In this document: positions 26,236-34,605 of the stretch, piece by piece
How the letters are laid out: every line of letters starts with the position of its first letter
Position numbering within the stretch: position 1 is the first letter of the stretch
DNA from: Variovorax paradoxus
GTDB lineage: Bacteria; Pseudomonadota; Gammaproteobacteria; Burkholderiales; Burkholderiaceae_C
Reading direction: 5' to 3'
Length of the DNA stretch: 64,000 bases
Assembly (NCBI RefSeq): GCF_902712855.1
Contig: NZ_LR743507.1
Location: 4,078,001-4,142,000, forward strand
Notes under the pieces: generated by a model
Told to the model about the DNA's origin: nothing
What the model saw: the letters and a program-made list of their open reading frames with translations, nothing else
Database searches by the model: none
Translations under genes and position numbers: made by a program

Positions 26236-27240
26236 TCAGTCCGCCTGCACCCCGGCCGCGCGGATCACCTTGCCCCACTTGTCGACCTCCGCCGCAAGGT
26301 GCGTGCGAAGGCTCTCGGGCGTCTGCCTGTCGATCGGCACGATCTCGGAACTGAGCTCGGCCAGCCGATGTTTGACCATCTCGTCCTGCAGGCCGGCACG
26401 CAAGGCGACGTTGAGTTTCTCGATCACCGCCGGCGGCGTGCCCTTGGGCGCATAGATCCCGTGCCACACCTTCACGTCGAAGCCCTTCAGACCCTGCTCG
26501 TCGAGCGTGGGAATGTTCGGCATGCTCGACAGCCGCTTCGGCGTGGTCACGCCGAACACCTTCACGCGGTTGCCGTCCTTGATGACCGGCGCGGTCTGCG
26601 TGGTCTGGTCGCACAGCAGGTCGACCTGGCCGCCCATCAGGTCGTTGAGCGCCGGGCCCGCCCCCTTGTAGGGCACGGTCGTGAGCTGCACCCCGATCTG
26701 GTTCATGAAGAGCAGCCCGCACAGCTGCGACACCGCGCCCACGCCCGCATTGGCCAGCGTCACCTTGTCCTTGTTGGCCTTCACGTAGGCCAGCAGTTCG
26801 GGGTAGGTGCTGGCCGGAAAGTCCTTGCGCGACAGCAGCGTCATCGGCACGTCCAGCACCTGGCCGACGTATTCGAAGTCCTTCAGCGGGTCGTAGTTGA
26901 GCTTCTTGTAGAGCGCGGGCGCGGTGGCCATGCCCATGTGGTGGATCAGGATCGTGTAGCCGTTGGGCGCCGCCTTGGCCACGCGCGTGGGCGCAATCGT
27001 GCCGCCCGCGCCCACCGTGTTCTCGACGATCACCGTCTGGCCCAGCGACTTGCCCATGGGAATCGCGAGCATGCGCGCCACCACGTCGGTCGGACCGCCT
27101 GCCGAGTACGGCACCACCATCGTGATGGGCTTGTCGGGCCATGCGGCCTGCGCGGACGCCGGCGCCTGGACGACCAGCAGGCCGGCGCTGGCCGCGGCGG
27201 CCAGCAGGGTCTTCGATTTCCAGTTCTTCGATGCTTTCAC
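26236..27240 (-). CDS. Bug family (TctC-like) solute-binding protein 1
   Basis: 334 aa with a signal peptide ending near PASAQA. The mature protein begins WPDKPITMVVPYSAGGPTDVVAR, the defining start of the Bug family, with NAGVGAVSQLCGLLFM and VPYKGAGPALNDLMGGQVDLLCDQ further on. Bug proteins catch small carboxylic acids in the periplasm, usually for tripartite TctAB transporters encoded elsewhere. It is the last gene of the CoA-acid operon, 55 nt after the CoA lyase gene. Two Bug genes bracket the operon. Confidence 0.92.
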   Translation of the reverse strand: MKASKNWKSKTLLAAAASAGLLVVQAPASAQAAWPDKPITMVVPYSAGGPTDVVARMLAIPMGKSLGQTVIVENTVGAGGTIAPTRVAKAAPNGYTILIHHMGMATAPALYKKLNYDPLKDFEYVGQVLDVPMTLLSRKDFPASTYPELLAYVKANKDKVTLANAGVGAVSQLCGLLFMNQIGVQLTTVPYKGAGPALNDLMGGQVDLLCDQTTQTAPVIKDGNRVKVFGVTTPKRLSSMPNIPTLDEQGLKGFDVKVWHGIYAPKGTPPAVIEKLNVALRAGLQDEMVKHRLAELSSEIVPIDRQTPESLRTHLAAEVDKWGKVIRAAGVQAD

Positions 27241-27295
27241 TTCTTTGTCTCCTTCTTTGGGTTCTGGGCTGTCTTCTGTCTACCTATCTATTCGT

Positions 27296-28168
27296 TCATC
27301 GACCAGGCGGAATGCCATCGAGCGCGAGCAGCCGTTCGGCCAGCCGCACCACGGGCGCGTCGACCATGCGGCCGTCCAGGCTGACGACACCGCCACCCGA
27401 GACGCGGATCGCCTCGACCACGCGGCGAGCCCAGGCCAGCTCTTGCACGCTTGGCCCCAGGCCGGCCTGCACCGGTGCGACCTGGTCGGGGTGGATGCAC
27501 AACTTGGCGCCGAAGCCGCCGCGACGCGCGCGCGCGGTGTCGGCAGCAAGCCGCGCGGCGTCGCGCCAGTCGGGGGTGACGCCGTCGATGGGCGCCGGCA
27601 GTTCGGCCCGGCGCGAGGCCAGCAGCAACGCGAGGCGGACCGGCACGAGCTCGGCTTCGTCGGGCCCGCAGGCCAGCCCGAGGTCGGCCTGGAAATCGAG
27701 GTTGCCGAAGGCCAGCCGCAGCACCTGCGGCGCCGCCGCCATCGCGTCCACCGCGGCCAACCCGGCGGCCGACTCGACCAGCGGCACGAGCACACCCGTC
27801 GGCCCCAGGGCCTGCGCGACGCGCGCCAGATCCGACGCGCGCTCGGCCTTGGGCAGCACCACGCCGGCGATCAGGCCCTGCGCCACGAGCGCGGCGGCTT
27901 GCGCGCAGTCGTCGTTGTGCCACGGCGTGCCGGCGGCATTCACGCGCACCAGCAGGCGTGCACGCTGGGGCGGCGCCAGCGCGGCGAACGAGGCCGCAAG
28001 CTGCGCTCGCGCCGCGGTCTTGCGCTCGGGCGCCACGGCGTCCTCGAGATCGACGATCACGCCGTCCGCGCCGGTGGCCAGCGCACGGGCGTGGCGCTCC
28101 GGGCGGTCGGCGGGAACGAAGAGAAACGCGCGTGCCAGGGCCAGCCCAGCCAGCGGTGCAACGCTCAT
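27296..28168 (-). CDS. HpcH/HpaI (CitE-like) CoA-ester lyase, possibly citramalyl-CoA lyase
   Basis: 290 aa from ATG 28168, overlapping the CoA-transferase stop by 4 bp. It shows the CitE-type barrel motifs: RAFLFVPADRPERHARAL, GADGVIVDLEDAVAPERK, RVNAAGTPWHN, and KLCIHPDQVAPV. These enzymes split citryl-, malyl- or citramalyl-CoA with Mg2+. Together with the transferase and hydratase genes upstream, the best fit is citramalyl-CoA lyase, giving acetyl-CoA and pyruvate, as in itaconate breakdown. The substrate is inferred from context. Confidence 0.88.
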   Translation of the reverse strand: MSVAPLAGLALARAFLFVPADRPERHARALATGADGVIVDLEDAVAPERKTAARAQLAASFAALAPPQRARLLVRVNAAGTPWHNDDCAQAAALVAQGLIAGVVLPKAERASDLARVAQALGPTGVLVPLVESAAGLAAVDAMAAAPQVLRLAFGNLDFQADLGLACGPDEAELVPVRLALLLASRRAELPAPIDGVTPDWRDAARLAADTARARRGGFGAKLCIHPDQVAPVQAGLGPSVQELAWARRVVEAIRVSGGGVVSLDGRMVDAPVVRLAERLLALDGIPPGR

Positions 28169-29346
28169 ACTGCCTTCGCCTTGCGCAGCGCATCGATCTG
28201 CGCGTCGCTGCGGCCCAGCGTGCGCAGGATGGCCTCGGTGTGCTCGCCGACCGCCGGGATCGGGTCCATGCGGTAGTCGAAGGCGCTCTGGCGCCCCGCC
28301 GGCAGCAGCGCCGGGATTTCGCCTGCCGGCGAGCCCACCTGGCGCCAGCGCTCGCGCGCCTGCAGCTGCGGATGCGCCCACAGCCCGGCCATGTCGTTCA
28401 TGCGCGCATTGGCGATCTGCGCCGCGTCGAGCCGCTCCAGCACCTGCGCCGTGCTCAGCGCGCCGAAGGTCTCCACGATGATCGCGCGCAGCGCCTCGCG
28501 GTGCTCGTTGCGCCGTGCGTTGCTGTCGAAGCGCGCGTCGGTCGCGAGCCCCGCCTGCAGCAGCACCTTGTCGCAGAAGACGCGCCATTCGCGCTCGTTC
28601 TGCAGGCCCAGCATCACCGTGCCGCCGTCGCCTGCCGGGAACGGTCCGTACGGGTAGATGGTGGCGTGCGAGGCCGCGCTGCGCGGCGGCGGCGGCGCAC
28701 CGTCGTAGGCGTAGTACATCGGGTAGCCCATCCACTCGGCGAGCGACTCCAGCATCGACACGTCGATGTGCGAGCCCTTGCCCGTCCTGCCCCGCTGCAG
28801 CAGCGCGGCCAGGATGCCGGTGTACGCGTACATGCCGGCCGCGATGTCGGCGATGGAGTTGCCCGACTTGCACGGGTCGCCGGGCGTGCCCGTGACCGAG
28901 AGGAATCCGGCCTCGCTCTGGATCAGCAGGTCGTACGCCTTCTTGTCGCGGTACGGGCCGTCGTCGCCATAGCCCGAGATGTCGCACACGATCAGGCGCG
29001 GATGCTTCGCCTGCAGCGCCTCCGCGCCGAGCCCCATGCGCGCTGCGGCGCCGGGTGCGAGGTTCTGCACCAGCACGTCGGCATCGGCCAGCAACTCTTG
29101 CAGCACGTCGAGCGCAGCGGGCTGCTTCAGGTCGAGCGTCAGGCTTTCCTTGGATCGGTTGACCCACACGAAATGCGAGGCCTCGCCGGCCACGCGAGCG
29201 TCGTAGGCACGCGCGAAGTCGCCCGCCCCGGGGCGCTCCACCTTGATGACGCGCGCGCCGAGATCGGCGAGCTGGCGCGTGCAGAACGGCGCGGCAATGG
29301 CGTGTTCGAGCGAGATGACGGTGATGCCGTCGAGCGGTCTGGTCAT
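28165..29346 (-). CDS. CaiB/BaiF class III CoA-transferase, possibly itaconate CoA-transferase
   Basis: 393 aa. Family motifs are PLDGITVISLEHAIAAPFC at the start, RVIKVERPGAGDFAR, VQNLAPGAAARMGL, and the catalytic aspartate in HIDVSMLES. Class III transferases move CoA between carboxylic acids through an Asp-anhydride intermediate. In Pseudomonas aeruginosa the enzyme of this family (Ict), with a hydratase and a lyase, breaks down itaconate; the same trio is present here. Other acids such as mesaconate or citramalate are possible. A 306-nt repeat-filled gap separates it from the hydratase gene upstream. Confidence 0.88.
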   Translation of the reverse strand: MTRPLDGITVISLEHAIAAPFCTRQLADLGARVIKVERPGAGDFARAYDARVAGEASHFVWVNRSKESLTLDLKQPAALDVLQELLADADVLVQNLAPGAAARMGLGAEALQAKHPRLIVCDISGYGDDGPYRDKKAYDLLIQSEAGFLSVTGTPGDPCKSGNSIADIAAGMYAYTGILAALLQRGRTGKGSHIDVSMLESLAEWMGYPMYYAYDGAPPPPRSAASHATIYPYGPFPAGDGGTVMLGLQNEREWRVFCDKVLLQAGLATDARFDSNARRNEHREALRAIIVETFGALSTAQVLERLDAAQIANARMNDMAGLWAHPQLQARERWRQVGSPAGEIPALLPAGRQSAFDYRMDPIPAVGEHTEAILRTLGRSDAQIDALRKAKAV

Positions 29347-29421
29347 GCCTTGGGTTTTCCTCTCAGTGATCCATTGCTTTCTTCACCAGCCACGACGCAA
29401 GAAACCGCCATGGCCGGGCCT

Positions 29422-29636
29422 CGCATCCCGGGGGCGAGCCAGGGACACCACGGAGCCGGCTTTGCCGGGCCGCAGGTGTCGCGCCCGGCAGGGGGAAGGA
29501 GAAGCGACACGAAGTGCGCGCACCCCGGGGGGCGAGTCCAGAAACACCGCGGAACCGGCTTCGCCGGGCCGCAGGTGTTGCCCCCGGTAGGGGGAAGGAG
29601 AAGCGACACGAAGTGCGCGCATCCTGGGGGCGAGCC
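29422..29636. repeat. Tandem GC-rich hairpin repeats between operon genes
   Basis: Two copies of an approximately 99-bp unit (29422-29516 and 29517-29615), plus the first 21 bp of a third, fill the gap between the hydratase and CoA-transferase genes. Each unit contains a nested palindrome (CCGGC..GCCGG inside ACACC..GGTGT), a G/C-run hairpin (CCCCC..GGGGG), and the end GAAGCGACACGAAGTGCGCG. A related copy lies at 36630-36722 between phaC and phaA. This looks like a dispersed REP-type element. No gene is present from 29347 to 29653. Confidence 0.82.
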
Positions 29637-29653
29637 TCATCCTGCGGCGAGCC

Positions 29654-30550
29654 TCAGACCACCGCCGTGGCCTGCATCGTGAGCCAGCCATCGGCGTCTT
29701 CGGCCCACAGGCTGAAGGTCTTGCCGTCGGAGCTTCCTTCGGCCGGCTTGCCGTGCACGCGGAACGGCGCGATGTCGAAGGTCGGCCGCACCGCGCGGAA
29801 CTCGAAGCGCGTGAGCCGCGCGCCCGGCACGTGGCGCCGCAGCAGGTCGACCAGCAAGGTCGCGATCAGCGGGCCATGCACGATCAGGCCCGGATAGCCC
29901 TCGACCTGCGTCACGTAGCGGCGGTCGTAGTGGATGCGATGGCCGTTGAAAGTGAGCGCCGAATAGCGGAACAGCAGCACGTCGTCAGGCACGATGTCGC
30001 GGCTGAAGGCCGCATCCTTCGGCGCGGGCGTGGGTGGCGGCCCGGATTCGCCGGGCTGCGCCGCGGCGCGATAGACGATGTCGTGCTCCTCGGTCAGCGC
30101 CAGCCCGCGCTCGTTGCGCACCTCGTGGCGCACCAGCACGAACACCAGTTCGCCAGTGCGGCCTGCCTTGTGCTTCACCGACGCGATGGTCGAGGTGCGC
30201 TCGACCTTGTCTCCGACCTGCAGCGGGTTGCCCGGCTCCCACGCGAGCCGCCCGCCGGCCCACATGCGGCGCGGCAGCGGCACGGGCGGCAGGAAGCCGC
30301 CGCGCCTGGCGTGACCGTCCTCGCCGATTTCCGACTGGCGGTGATGCGGCAGGAAATAAAGCCAGTGCCACAGCGCGGGTAGCGGCGTGCCGGCGGCCGG
30401 CAGCGGATCGTCGCGGTCCAGCGTGGCGGACAGCGCGCGCAGGGGCGCGGCGGTGATGTCGTCGGCCAGCGTTTCACGGCGGCCTTGCCAGGCCTGAAGC
30501 GTTGACAGCGCTTCCGTGTCGATCAGGGTTGCGGGTGTGTTCTCGTTCAT
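29654..30550 (-). CDS. FAS1/MaoC-type acyl-CoA dehydratase, possibly itaconyl-CoA hydratase
   Basis: 298 aa with two hot-dog folds. The N-terminal half has RMWAGGRLAWEPGNPLQVGD and the C-terminal half has RYSALTFNGHRIHYDRRYV and VHGPLIATLLVDLLRR, the hydratase motif of MaoC-like enzymes (N-x-x-H-x-x-x-x-Y type). Relatives are mesaconyl-C4-CoA and itaconyl-CoA hydratases. In the operon it would turn itaconyl-CoA into citramalyl-CoA. It is separated by 18 nt from Bug protein 2 upstream. Confidence 0.86.
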   Translation of the reverse strand: MNENTPATLIDTEALSTLQAWQGRRETLADDITAAPLRALSATLDRDDPLPAAGTPLPALWHWLYFLPHHRQSEIGEDGHARRGGFLPPVPLPRRMWAGGRLAWEPGNPLQVGDKVERTSTIASVKHKAGRTGELVFVLVRHEVRNERGLALTEEHDIVYRAAAQPGESGPPPTPAPKDAAFSRDIVPDDVLLFRYSALTFNGHRIHYDRRYVTQVEGYPGLIVHGPLIATLLVDLLRRHVPGARLTRFEFRAVRPTFDIAPFRVHGKPAEGSSDGKTFSLWAEDADGWLTMQATAVV

Positions 30551-30568
30551 GGGGTGCTTCGTCGTCGT

Positions 30569-31606
30569 TCAGTCGACCGCGGCGCCGGAGGCCTTGACGA
30601 TCCGCGCCCACTTGGCGAGGTCGTCCTGCAGCAGCGCCGCGAACTGTTCGGGGGTGGCGGGCGCGGCCATCTCCACGCCCTGCTGGTCGAGCTTGTCGCG
30701 CAGGTCCTTCGAGGCCAGCGCCTTGCGCGTGGCGTCCTGCAGGGTGGCCAGCACGTCGGCCGGCACGCCGGCGGGTGCGAACAGGCCGATCCACAGCGTG
30801 CCGTTGTAGCCGGGCACGGCCTCGGCGATGGTGGGCACGTCGGGCAGCACGGGCGAGCGCCTGTCGCCGCTCACGGCCAGCGCGCGCAGCTTGCCGGCCT
30901 TGATGTGCGCCAGCGCCGACGGCAGGCTCGCGAACACGATCGGCAGCTGACCGCCCAGCACGTCGTTGAGCGCAGGCGCCACGCCCTTGTACGGGACGTG
31001 CTGCAGCGAGAGGCCGGCCATGCTGTTCAGCATTTCGCCGAGCAGGTGGTTGAGCGTGCCGTTGCCGGCCGAGGCGTACTGGTAGTCGGCGCCCTTCTGC
31101 CGCGCGAGCTTCAGGAACCCGGCGAGATCCTTCGCCGGGAAGGAGGGGTTCACCAGCAGCACATTGGGCACCGCGCCGACGAGGCCCACCGGCTTGAAGT
31201 CCTTCACCGGGTCGAAGCCCGGGTTCCTGTAGAGCGCGGGGTTGATCGCCTGGCTGCTGCTGATGGTCATGAGCAGCGTGTAGCCGTCCTTCGGACCCTT
31301 GGCCACCAGTTGCGTGCCGATGTTGCCGCCAGCGCCGGGACGGTTGTCGACCACGACGCTGGCGTTGTGCATCACCTCGCCGAGCTTCTGGCCCACGAGG
31401 CGCCCGACGATGTCGTTGGTGCCGCCCGCGGCCTGCGGCACCACGAGCGTGACGGGGCGCGAGGGATAGGTGTCGGCACGTGCGGGGGCGGCCTGCACCA
31501 GCGCCGCCGCAGCGGCCAGGACCGCGAGCGCGAAGGTCCGCAGTGCTTTGCCGGACGGGCAACGGACTTTCAATCCGGTGCTTGCTGTTCTGTGTCGTGT
31601 CTCCAT
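30569..31606 (-). CDS. Bug family solute-binding protein 2
   Basis: 345 aa from ATG 31606; the open frame further upstream is the LysR antisense. The signal peptide ends near AAPARA, then DTYPSRPVTLVVPQAAGGTNDIVGR. Other Bug marks are VDNRPGAGGNIGT, YASAGNGTLNHLLGEMLN and HVPYKGVAPALNDVLGGQ. It is the first gene of the CoA-acid operon and diverges from the LysR gene, so it is the likely periplasmic sensor or catcher of the operon's substrate. Confidence 0.92.
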   Translation of the reverse strand: METRHRTASTGLKVRCPSGKALRTFALAVLAAAAALVQAAPARADTYPSRPVTLVVPQAAGGTNDIVGRLVGQKLGEVMHNASVVVDNRPGAGGNIGTQLVAKGPKDGYTLLMTISSSQAINPALYRNPGFDPVKDFKPVGLVGAVPNVLLVNPSFPAKDLAGFLKLARQKGADYQYASAGNGTLNHLLGEMLNSMAGLSLQHVPYKGVAPALNDVLGGQLPIVFASLPSALAHIKAGKLRALAVSGDRRSPVLPDVPTIAEAVPGYNGTLWIGLFAPAGVPADVLATLQDATRKALASKDLRDKLDQQGVEMAAPATPEQFAALLQDDLAKWARIVKASGAAVD

Positions 31607-31632
31607 GGCTGCATGGTCGAGCGCCCTCCCCC

Positions 31633-31679
31633 ATCGCGCAATCTGCGATTTCAGAACCCCGTCTTCCGCAATTCCGAAG
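31633..31679. promoter_or_regulatory. LysR-type operator region
   Basis: The 105-bp gap between the divergent Bug and LysR genes holds two 17-bp inverted repeats: ATCGC-N7-GCGAT at 31633-31649 and CTTC-N9-GAAG at 31663-31679. The second contains a T-N11-A core, the LysR-box form. Their centres are 30 bp apart, about three helical turns, as for paired recognition and activation sites. Confidence 0.5.
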
Positions 31680-31711
31680 GCTCCGGTCTGCCCGCGGCCT
31701 ACCATCGCCCG

Positions 31712-32626
31712 ATGCTCTTCGACCTGACCGACCTTCGCCTGTTCGTGGCCGCAGCCGAACTCGGCAACCTCACGCGCGCCGCGGAGCGCCAGCATCTGTC
31801 GCTGGCCGCGGCGAGCGCGCGCATCAAGGCGCTGGAGTCGCAGGCCGGACTGCAGCTGCTGCAGCGCGAGGCGCGCGGCGTGCGGCTGCTGCCACCCGGC
31901 GAGGCGTTCCTGCATCACGCGCGGCTGGTGCTGCACCAGACCGAGCAGTTGCGCGCCGACCTGCTCGAGTACGGCGGCGGCCTGCGCGGCCACCTGCGCG
32001 TGTTCGCCAACACCACGGCAGTGACCGACTTCCTGCCGGAGATCCTGCCGGGCTTTCTGGCGCACAACCCGCGCATCAATGTCGACCTTCAGGAAAAACC
32101 GAATGCTCAGATCCCGCGCGGCGTGCTCGACGGGCGCGCCGACATCGGTATCGTCGCGGGCCGGGTCGACACGCTGGGGCTGGAGTCGATCCACTTCAGC
32201 ACCGACCGGCTGGTGCTTGTCACGTCGCGCAGGCATCGCTTCGCGAAGCGCCGGCAGATCTCGTTCGCCGAGACGCTCGACGAGGACGCCATCGGCATGC
32301 AGCAGGGCAGCACGCTGCAGGCCTTCCTGGCGCAGATCACCGACAACCTGGGCAAGCGGCAGAAGCTGCGCATCCAGCTCGGCAGCTTCGACGCCATGTG
32401 CCGGATGATCGGCAGCGGCGTGGGCATCGGGGTGGTGCCGGAGTCGGCGGCGCGGCGCAACCAGGAAAGCATGCAGCTTGCGCTGATCGACCTCGGCGAT
32501 GCATGGTGCGTGCGCGAGCGCTACCTGCTCGTGCGCAACCGGGCCTCGCTGCCGGTCTATGCACAGGCGCTGGTCGACACCTTGTGCCGCCACTACGCCG
32601 GGCAGCAGGCCGAAGCGTGGAACTAG
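31712..32626 (+). CDS. LysR family regulator of the CoA-acid operon
   Basis: 304 aa from ATG 31712. The N-terminal winged helix is plain (DLRLFVAAAELGNLTRAAERQHLSLAAASARIKALE). The effector domain has VFANTTAVTDFLPEILPGFL and GVGIGVVPESAARR. It is divergent from the operon of Bug 2, hydratase, CoA-transferase, lyase and Bug 1, and should activate it in response to the acid or a CoA ester, as ItcR does for the itaconate genes of Pseudomonas. The open frame before the ATG is a shadow of the Bug gene. Confidence 0.92.
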   Translation: MLFDLTDLRLFVAAAELGNLTRAAERQHLSLAAASARIKALESQAGLQLLQREARGVRLLPPGEAFLHHARLVLHQTEQLRADLLEYGGGLRGHLRVFANTTAVTDFLPEILPGFLAHNPRINVDLQEKPNAQIPRGVLDGRADIGIVAGRVDTLGLESIHFSTDRLVLVTSRRHRFAKRRQISFAETLDEDAIGMQQGSTLQAFLAQITDNLGKRQKLRIQLGSFDAMCRMIGSGVGIGVVPESAARRNQESMQLALIDLGDAWCVRERYLLVRNRASLPVYAQALVDTLCRHYAGQQAEAWN

Positions 32627-32677
32627 CCGCTGCTACATAAAAACAGGCACTTGGGGCTGTTTGCTGAACAACTCCCT

Positions 32678-33047
32678 GTCCATCCCCATTTCCCGTGGAC
32701 AACTTTGGGGGTAACTCATGAGGAGCCTTGTAAAACACACATAAGTTGTTGTTTCATAAGGGTATTCCTTAGTTTGCTCAAATTTTGAGCGGTGAACAAC
32801 CCAGGCGGCCGAAATGATGCGATTCGGGGTGGCAAGCCCTGCAAGGAATACTTTCTCGCAATATTCAAGCGGCAAAAAGCAGCGTCGGCTCAGCCACTTG
32901 GCCTTGAATCATGGAAAACCCCATGTCGTCCCCACTTTCAGTGCACAACTTTGGGGATAACTCATGAGAAGCCTTGTAAAAGCGCCGCAAGTCGTTGTTT
33001 TACAAAGGAATTAATTACGTTGCCCAAAATTTGGGCGGTGAACAACG
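32678..33047. ncRNA. Duplicated structured element, candidate small RNA or binding site
   Basis: Two diverged copies of a 124-125-bp element, A at 32678-32801 and B at 32923-33047, lie in a 450-bp gene-free, AT-richer stretch. Both can fold, on the plus strand, into TCCCCA/TGGGGA, then CCTTGTAAAA paired with TTTTACAAAGG (B), then GCCCAAA/TTTGGGC (B) or GCTCAAA/TTTTGAGC (A). The last pair differs by matching changes on both sides. A GTTGTT in the second loop can also pair with the terminal AACAAC, like a pseudoknot. Function unknown; the DNA palindromes could equally be protein sites. Nothing else is seen between 32627 and 33076. Confidence 0.5.
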
Positions 33048-33076
33048 CGTCACGCTCGACCCTGAAGTCGCATCCT

Positions 33077-33667
33077 TCAATACGGCGGTGGATTGCGCTC
33101 GCGCTGCGCGCGCGCCGCCTCGGTCCACCAGGCCAGGTCGTCAGCGAAGCGGCCGAACGAGCGCTCGAGCGACTCGCCAGCGGCGCCGGTCGGATTGGCA
33201 TCGGCGTCCAGCGTCTGCGAGATGGGTCCCACGGCCAGCGTGCTCGACACCACGACCATGCCCATCTCCGAGAGGATCGAATGCCACACGGTGCCCGAGC
33301 GCACGCCCGAGAAGCGCCCCGCCGAATAGCTGGCCACCGCGGCCGGCCGCCAGAACCACTCCTCGAGGAAGTGATCGGTGAGGTTCTTCAAGCCCGGCTG
33401 CGGGCCCCAGTTGTATTCGCCGGTGACGAAGATGAAGGCGTCGGCCGCGCGAATCTTCCCGGCCAGGGCTTCCATGGCCGCGGGCGCGGTGCCCTTCGGA
33501 TATTCCTTGTACATGCGGTCGAGCATCGGCAGGCCGACCTCCTTCGCATCGATGAGTTCCGCGTCATCGCCGCGCGCGCGCAACGCGGCGACGATGTAGT
33601 CCGCCAGGCGCACGCCCATGCGGCCGGAGCGGTAGGAACCGTAGAAGACCAGGATCCTGTCGCTCAT
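33077..33667 (-). CDS. NADPH-dependent FMN reductase family protein
   Basis: 196 aa from ATG 33667. The flavodoxin-like fold is shown by the FMN phosphate loop GSYRSGRMGVRLADYI near residues 10-25 and by VTGEYNWGPQPGLKNLTDHF, the E-Y-N-x-x-x-P-G-x-L-K-N motif of the family. These enzymes reduce flavin, quinones or chromate with NAD(P)H. It lies 22 nt after the yghU-like gene on the same strand, so the pair may serve electrophile or quinone detoxification together. The structured repeat B ends 30 nt beyond its stop. Confidence 0.88.
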   Translation of the reverse strand: MSDRILVFYGSYRSGRMGVRLADYIVAALRARGDDAELIDAKEVGLPMLDRMYKEYPKGTAPAAMEALAGKIRAADAFIFVTGEYNWGPQPGLKNLTDHFLEEWFWRPAAVASYSAGRFSGVRSGTVWHSILSEMGMVVVSSTLAVGPISQTLDADANPTGAAGESLERSFGRFADDLAWWTEAARAQRERNPPPY

Positions 33668-33689
33668 GGGCCGGCTCCTCGCGGTTCGT

Positions 33690-34577
33690 TCAGGTCGGTG
33701 TCTCGAGCTTGTCCTGCGTGCGGGTCTCGAAGTCGCTTGCGTCGTGCCGCTCGCGCAGCTGACTCGACTCCTGCCCCCAGGCGCGGTTGACCATGCGACC
33801 GCGCTGCACCGCCGGGCGCTGCGCGATCTCGTCGGTCCAGCGCAGCACGTTCCTGTACTCGCCCACCTGCAGGAACTCACCCGCTTCGTACAGCTGGCCC
33901 TTGGCGAGCGTCCCGTACCAGGGCCACACCGCCATGTCGGCGATGGTGTAGTCGTCGCCAGCAAGGTAGCGGCTTTGCGCGAGGCGGCGGTCGAGCACGT
34001 CGAGCTGTCGCTTCACCTCCATGGCGAAGCGATCGATGGCGTATTCGATCTTGCTGGGCGCATAGGCATAGAAGTGGCCGAAGCCGCCGCCCAGGTACGG
34101 CGCGCTGCCCATCTGCCAGAAGAGCCACGACAGGCACTCGGCGCGCTTCGCACGATCGGCCGGCAGGAAGGCACCGCCGAACTTCTCGGACAGGTACTGC
34201 AGGATCGCGCCGGACTCGAAGACGCGCACGGGCGTGGGTTCGCTGCGGTCGAGCAGCGCGGGGATCTTGGAATTCGGGTTCACCGCCACGAAGCCGCTGC
34301 CGAACTGGTCGCCCTCGCTGATGCGGATCAGCCAGGCGTCGTACTCGGCGCCGGCGTGGCCCAGCGCCAGCAGTTCCTCGAGCATCACCGTCACTTTCAC
34401 GCCGTTGGGCGTGGCAAGCGAATAGAGTTGCAGCGGATGCTTTCCCACCGGCAGATCCTTGTCGTGGGTAGCACCCGCGATCGGGCGATTGATGTTCGCG
34501 AAACGGCCGCCGCTTTCCTTGTTCCAGGACCAGACGGTGGGCGGCGTGTAGACGCCATCGGGGGTCGTGCCATTCAT
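33690..34577 (-). CDS. yghU: YghU-like glutathione transferase (disulfide-bond oxidoreductase)
   Basis: 295 aa from ATG 34577. The long N-terminal extension (PPTVWSWNKESGGRFANINRPIAGATHDKDLPVGKHPLQLYSLATPNG) is diagnostic for YghU rather than other GSTs. The thioredoxin-like half follows, with VAVNPNSKIPALLD, then the helical half with YLAGDDYTIADMAVWPWYG. YghU binds two glutathione molecules and shows disulfide reductase and peroxidase activity. It is divergent from another GST gene with only 28 bp between start codons, so the two share one control region. Confidence 0.9.
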   Translation of the reverse strand: MNGTTPDGVYTPPTVWSWNKESGGRFANINRPIAGATHDKDLPVGKHPLQLYSLATPNGVKVTVMLEELLALGHAGAEYDAWLIRISEGDQFGSGFVAVNPNSKIPALLDRSEPTPVRVFESGAILQYLSEKFGGAFLPADRAKRAECLSWLFWQMGSAPYLGGGFGHFYAYAPSKIEYAIDRFAMEVKRQLDVLDRRLAQSRYLAGDDYTIADMAVWPWYGTLAKGQLYEAGEFLQVGEYRNVLRWTDEIAQRPAVQRGRMVNRAWGQESSQLRERHDASDFETRTQDKLETPT

Positions 34578-34605
34578 GCAATGCGTTCCAGGAGTTGAAC
34601 AGGCG

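Noticed and set aside
29422..29636. Short CRISPR-like array
   Set aside because: The units are about 99 bp and tandem with no unique spacers and no cas genes; they are hairpin repeats.
32678..33047. Replication origin or DnaA-box cluster
   Set aside because: The conserved words (ACAACTTTGGGG, GGTGAACAAC) do not fit TTATCCACA boxes, and no dnaA, dnaN or parAB genes are near.
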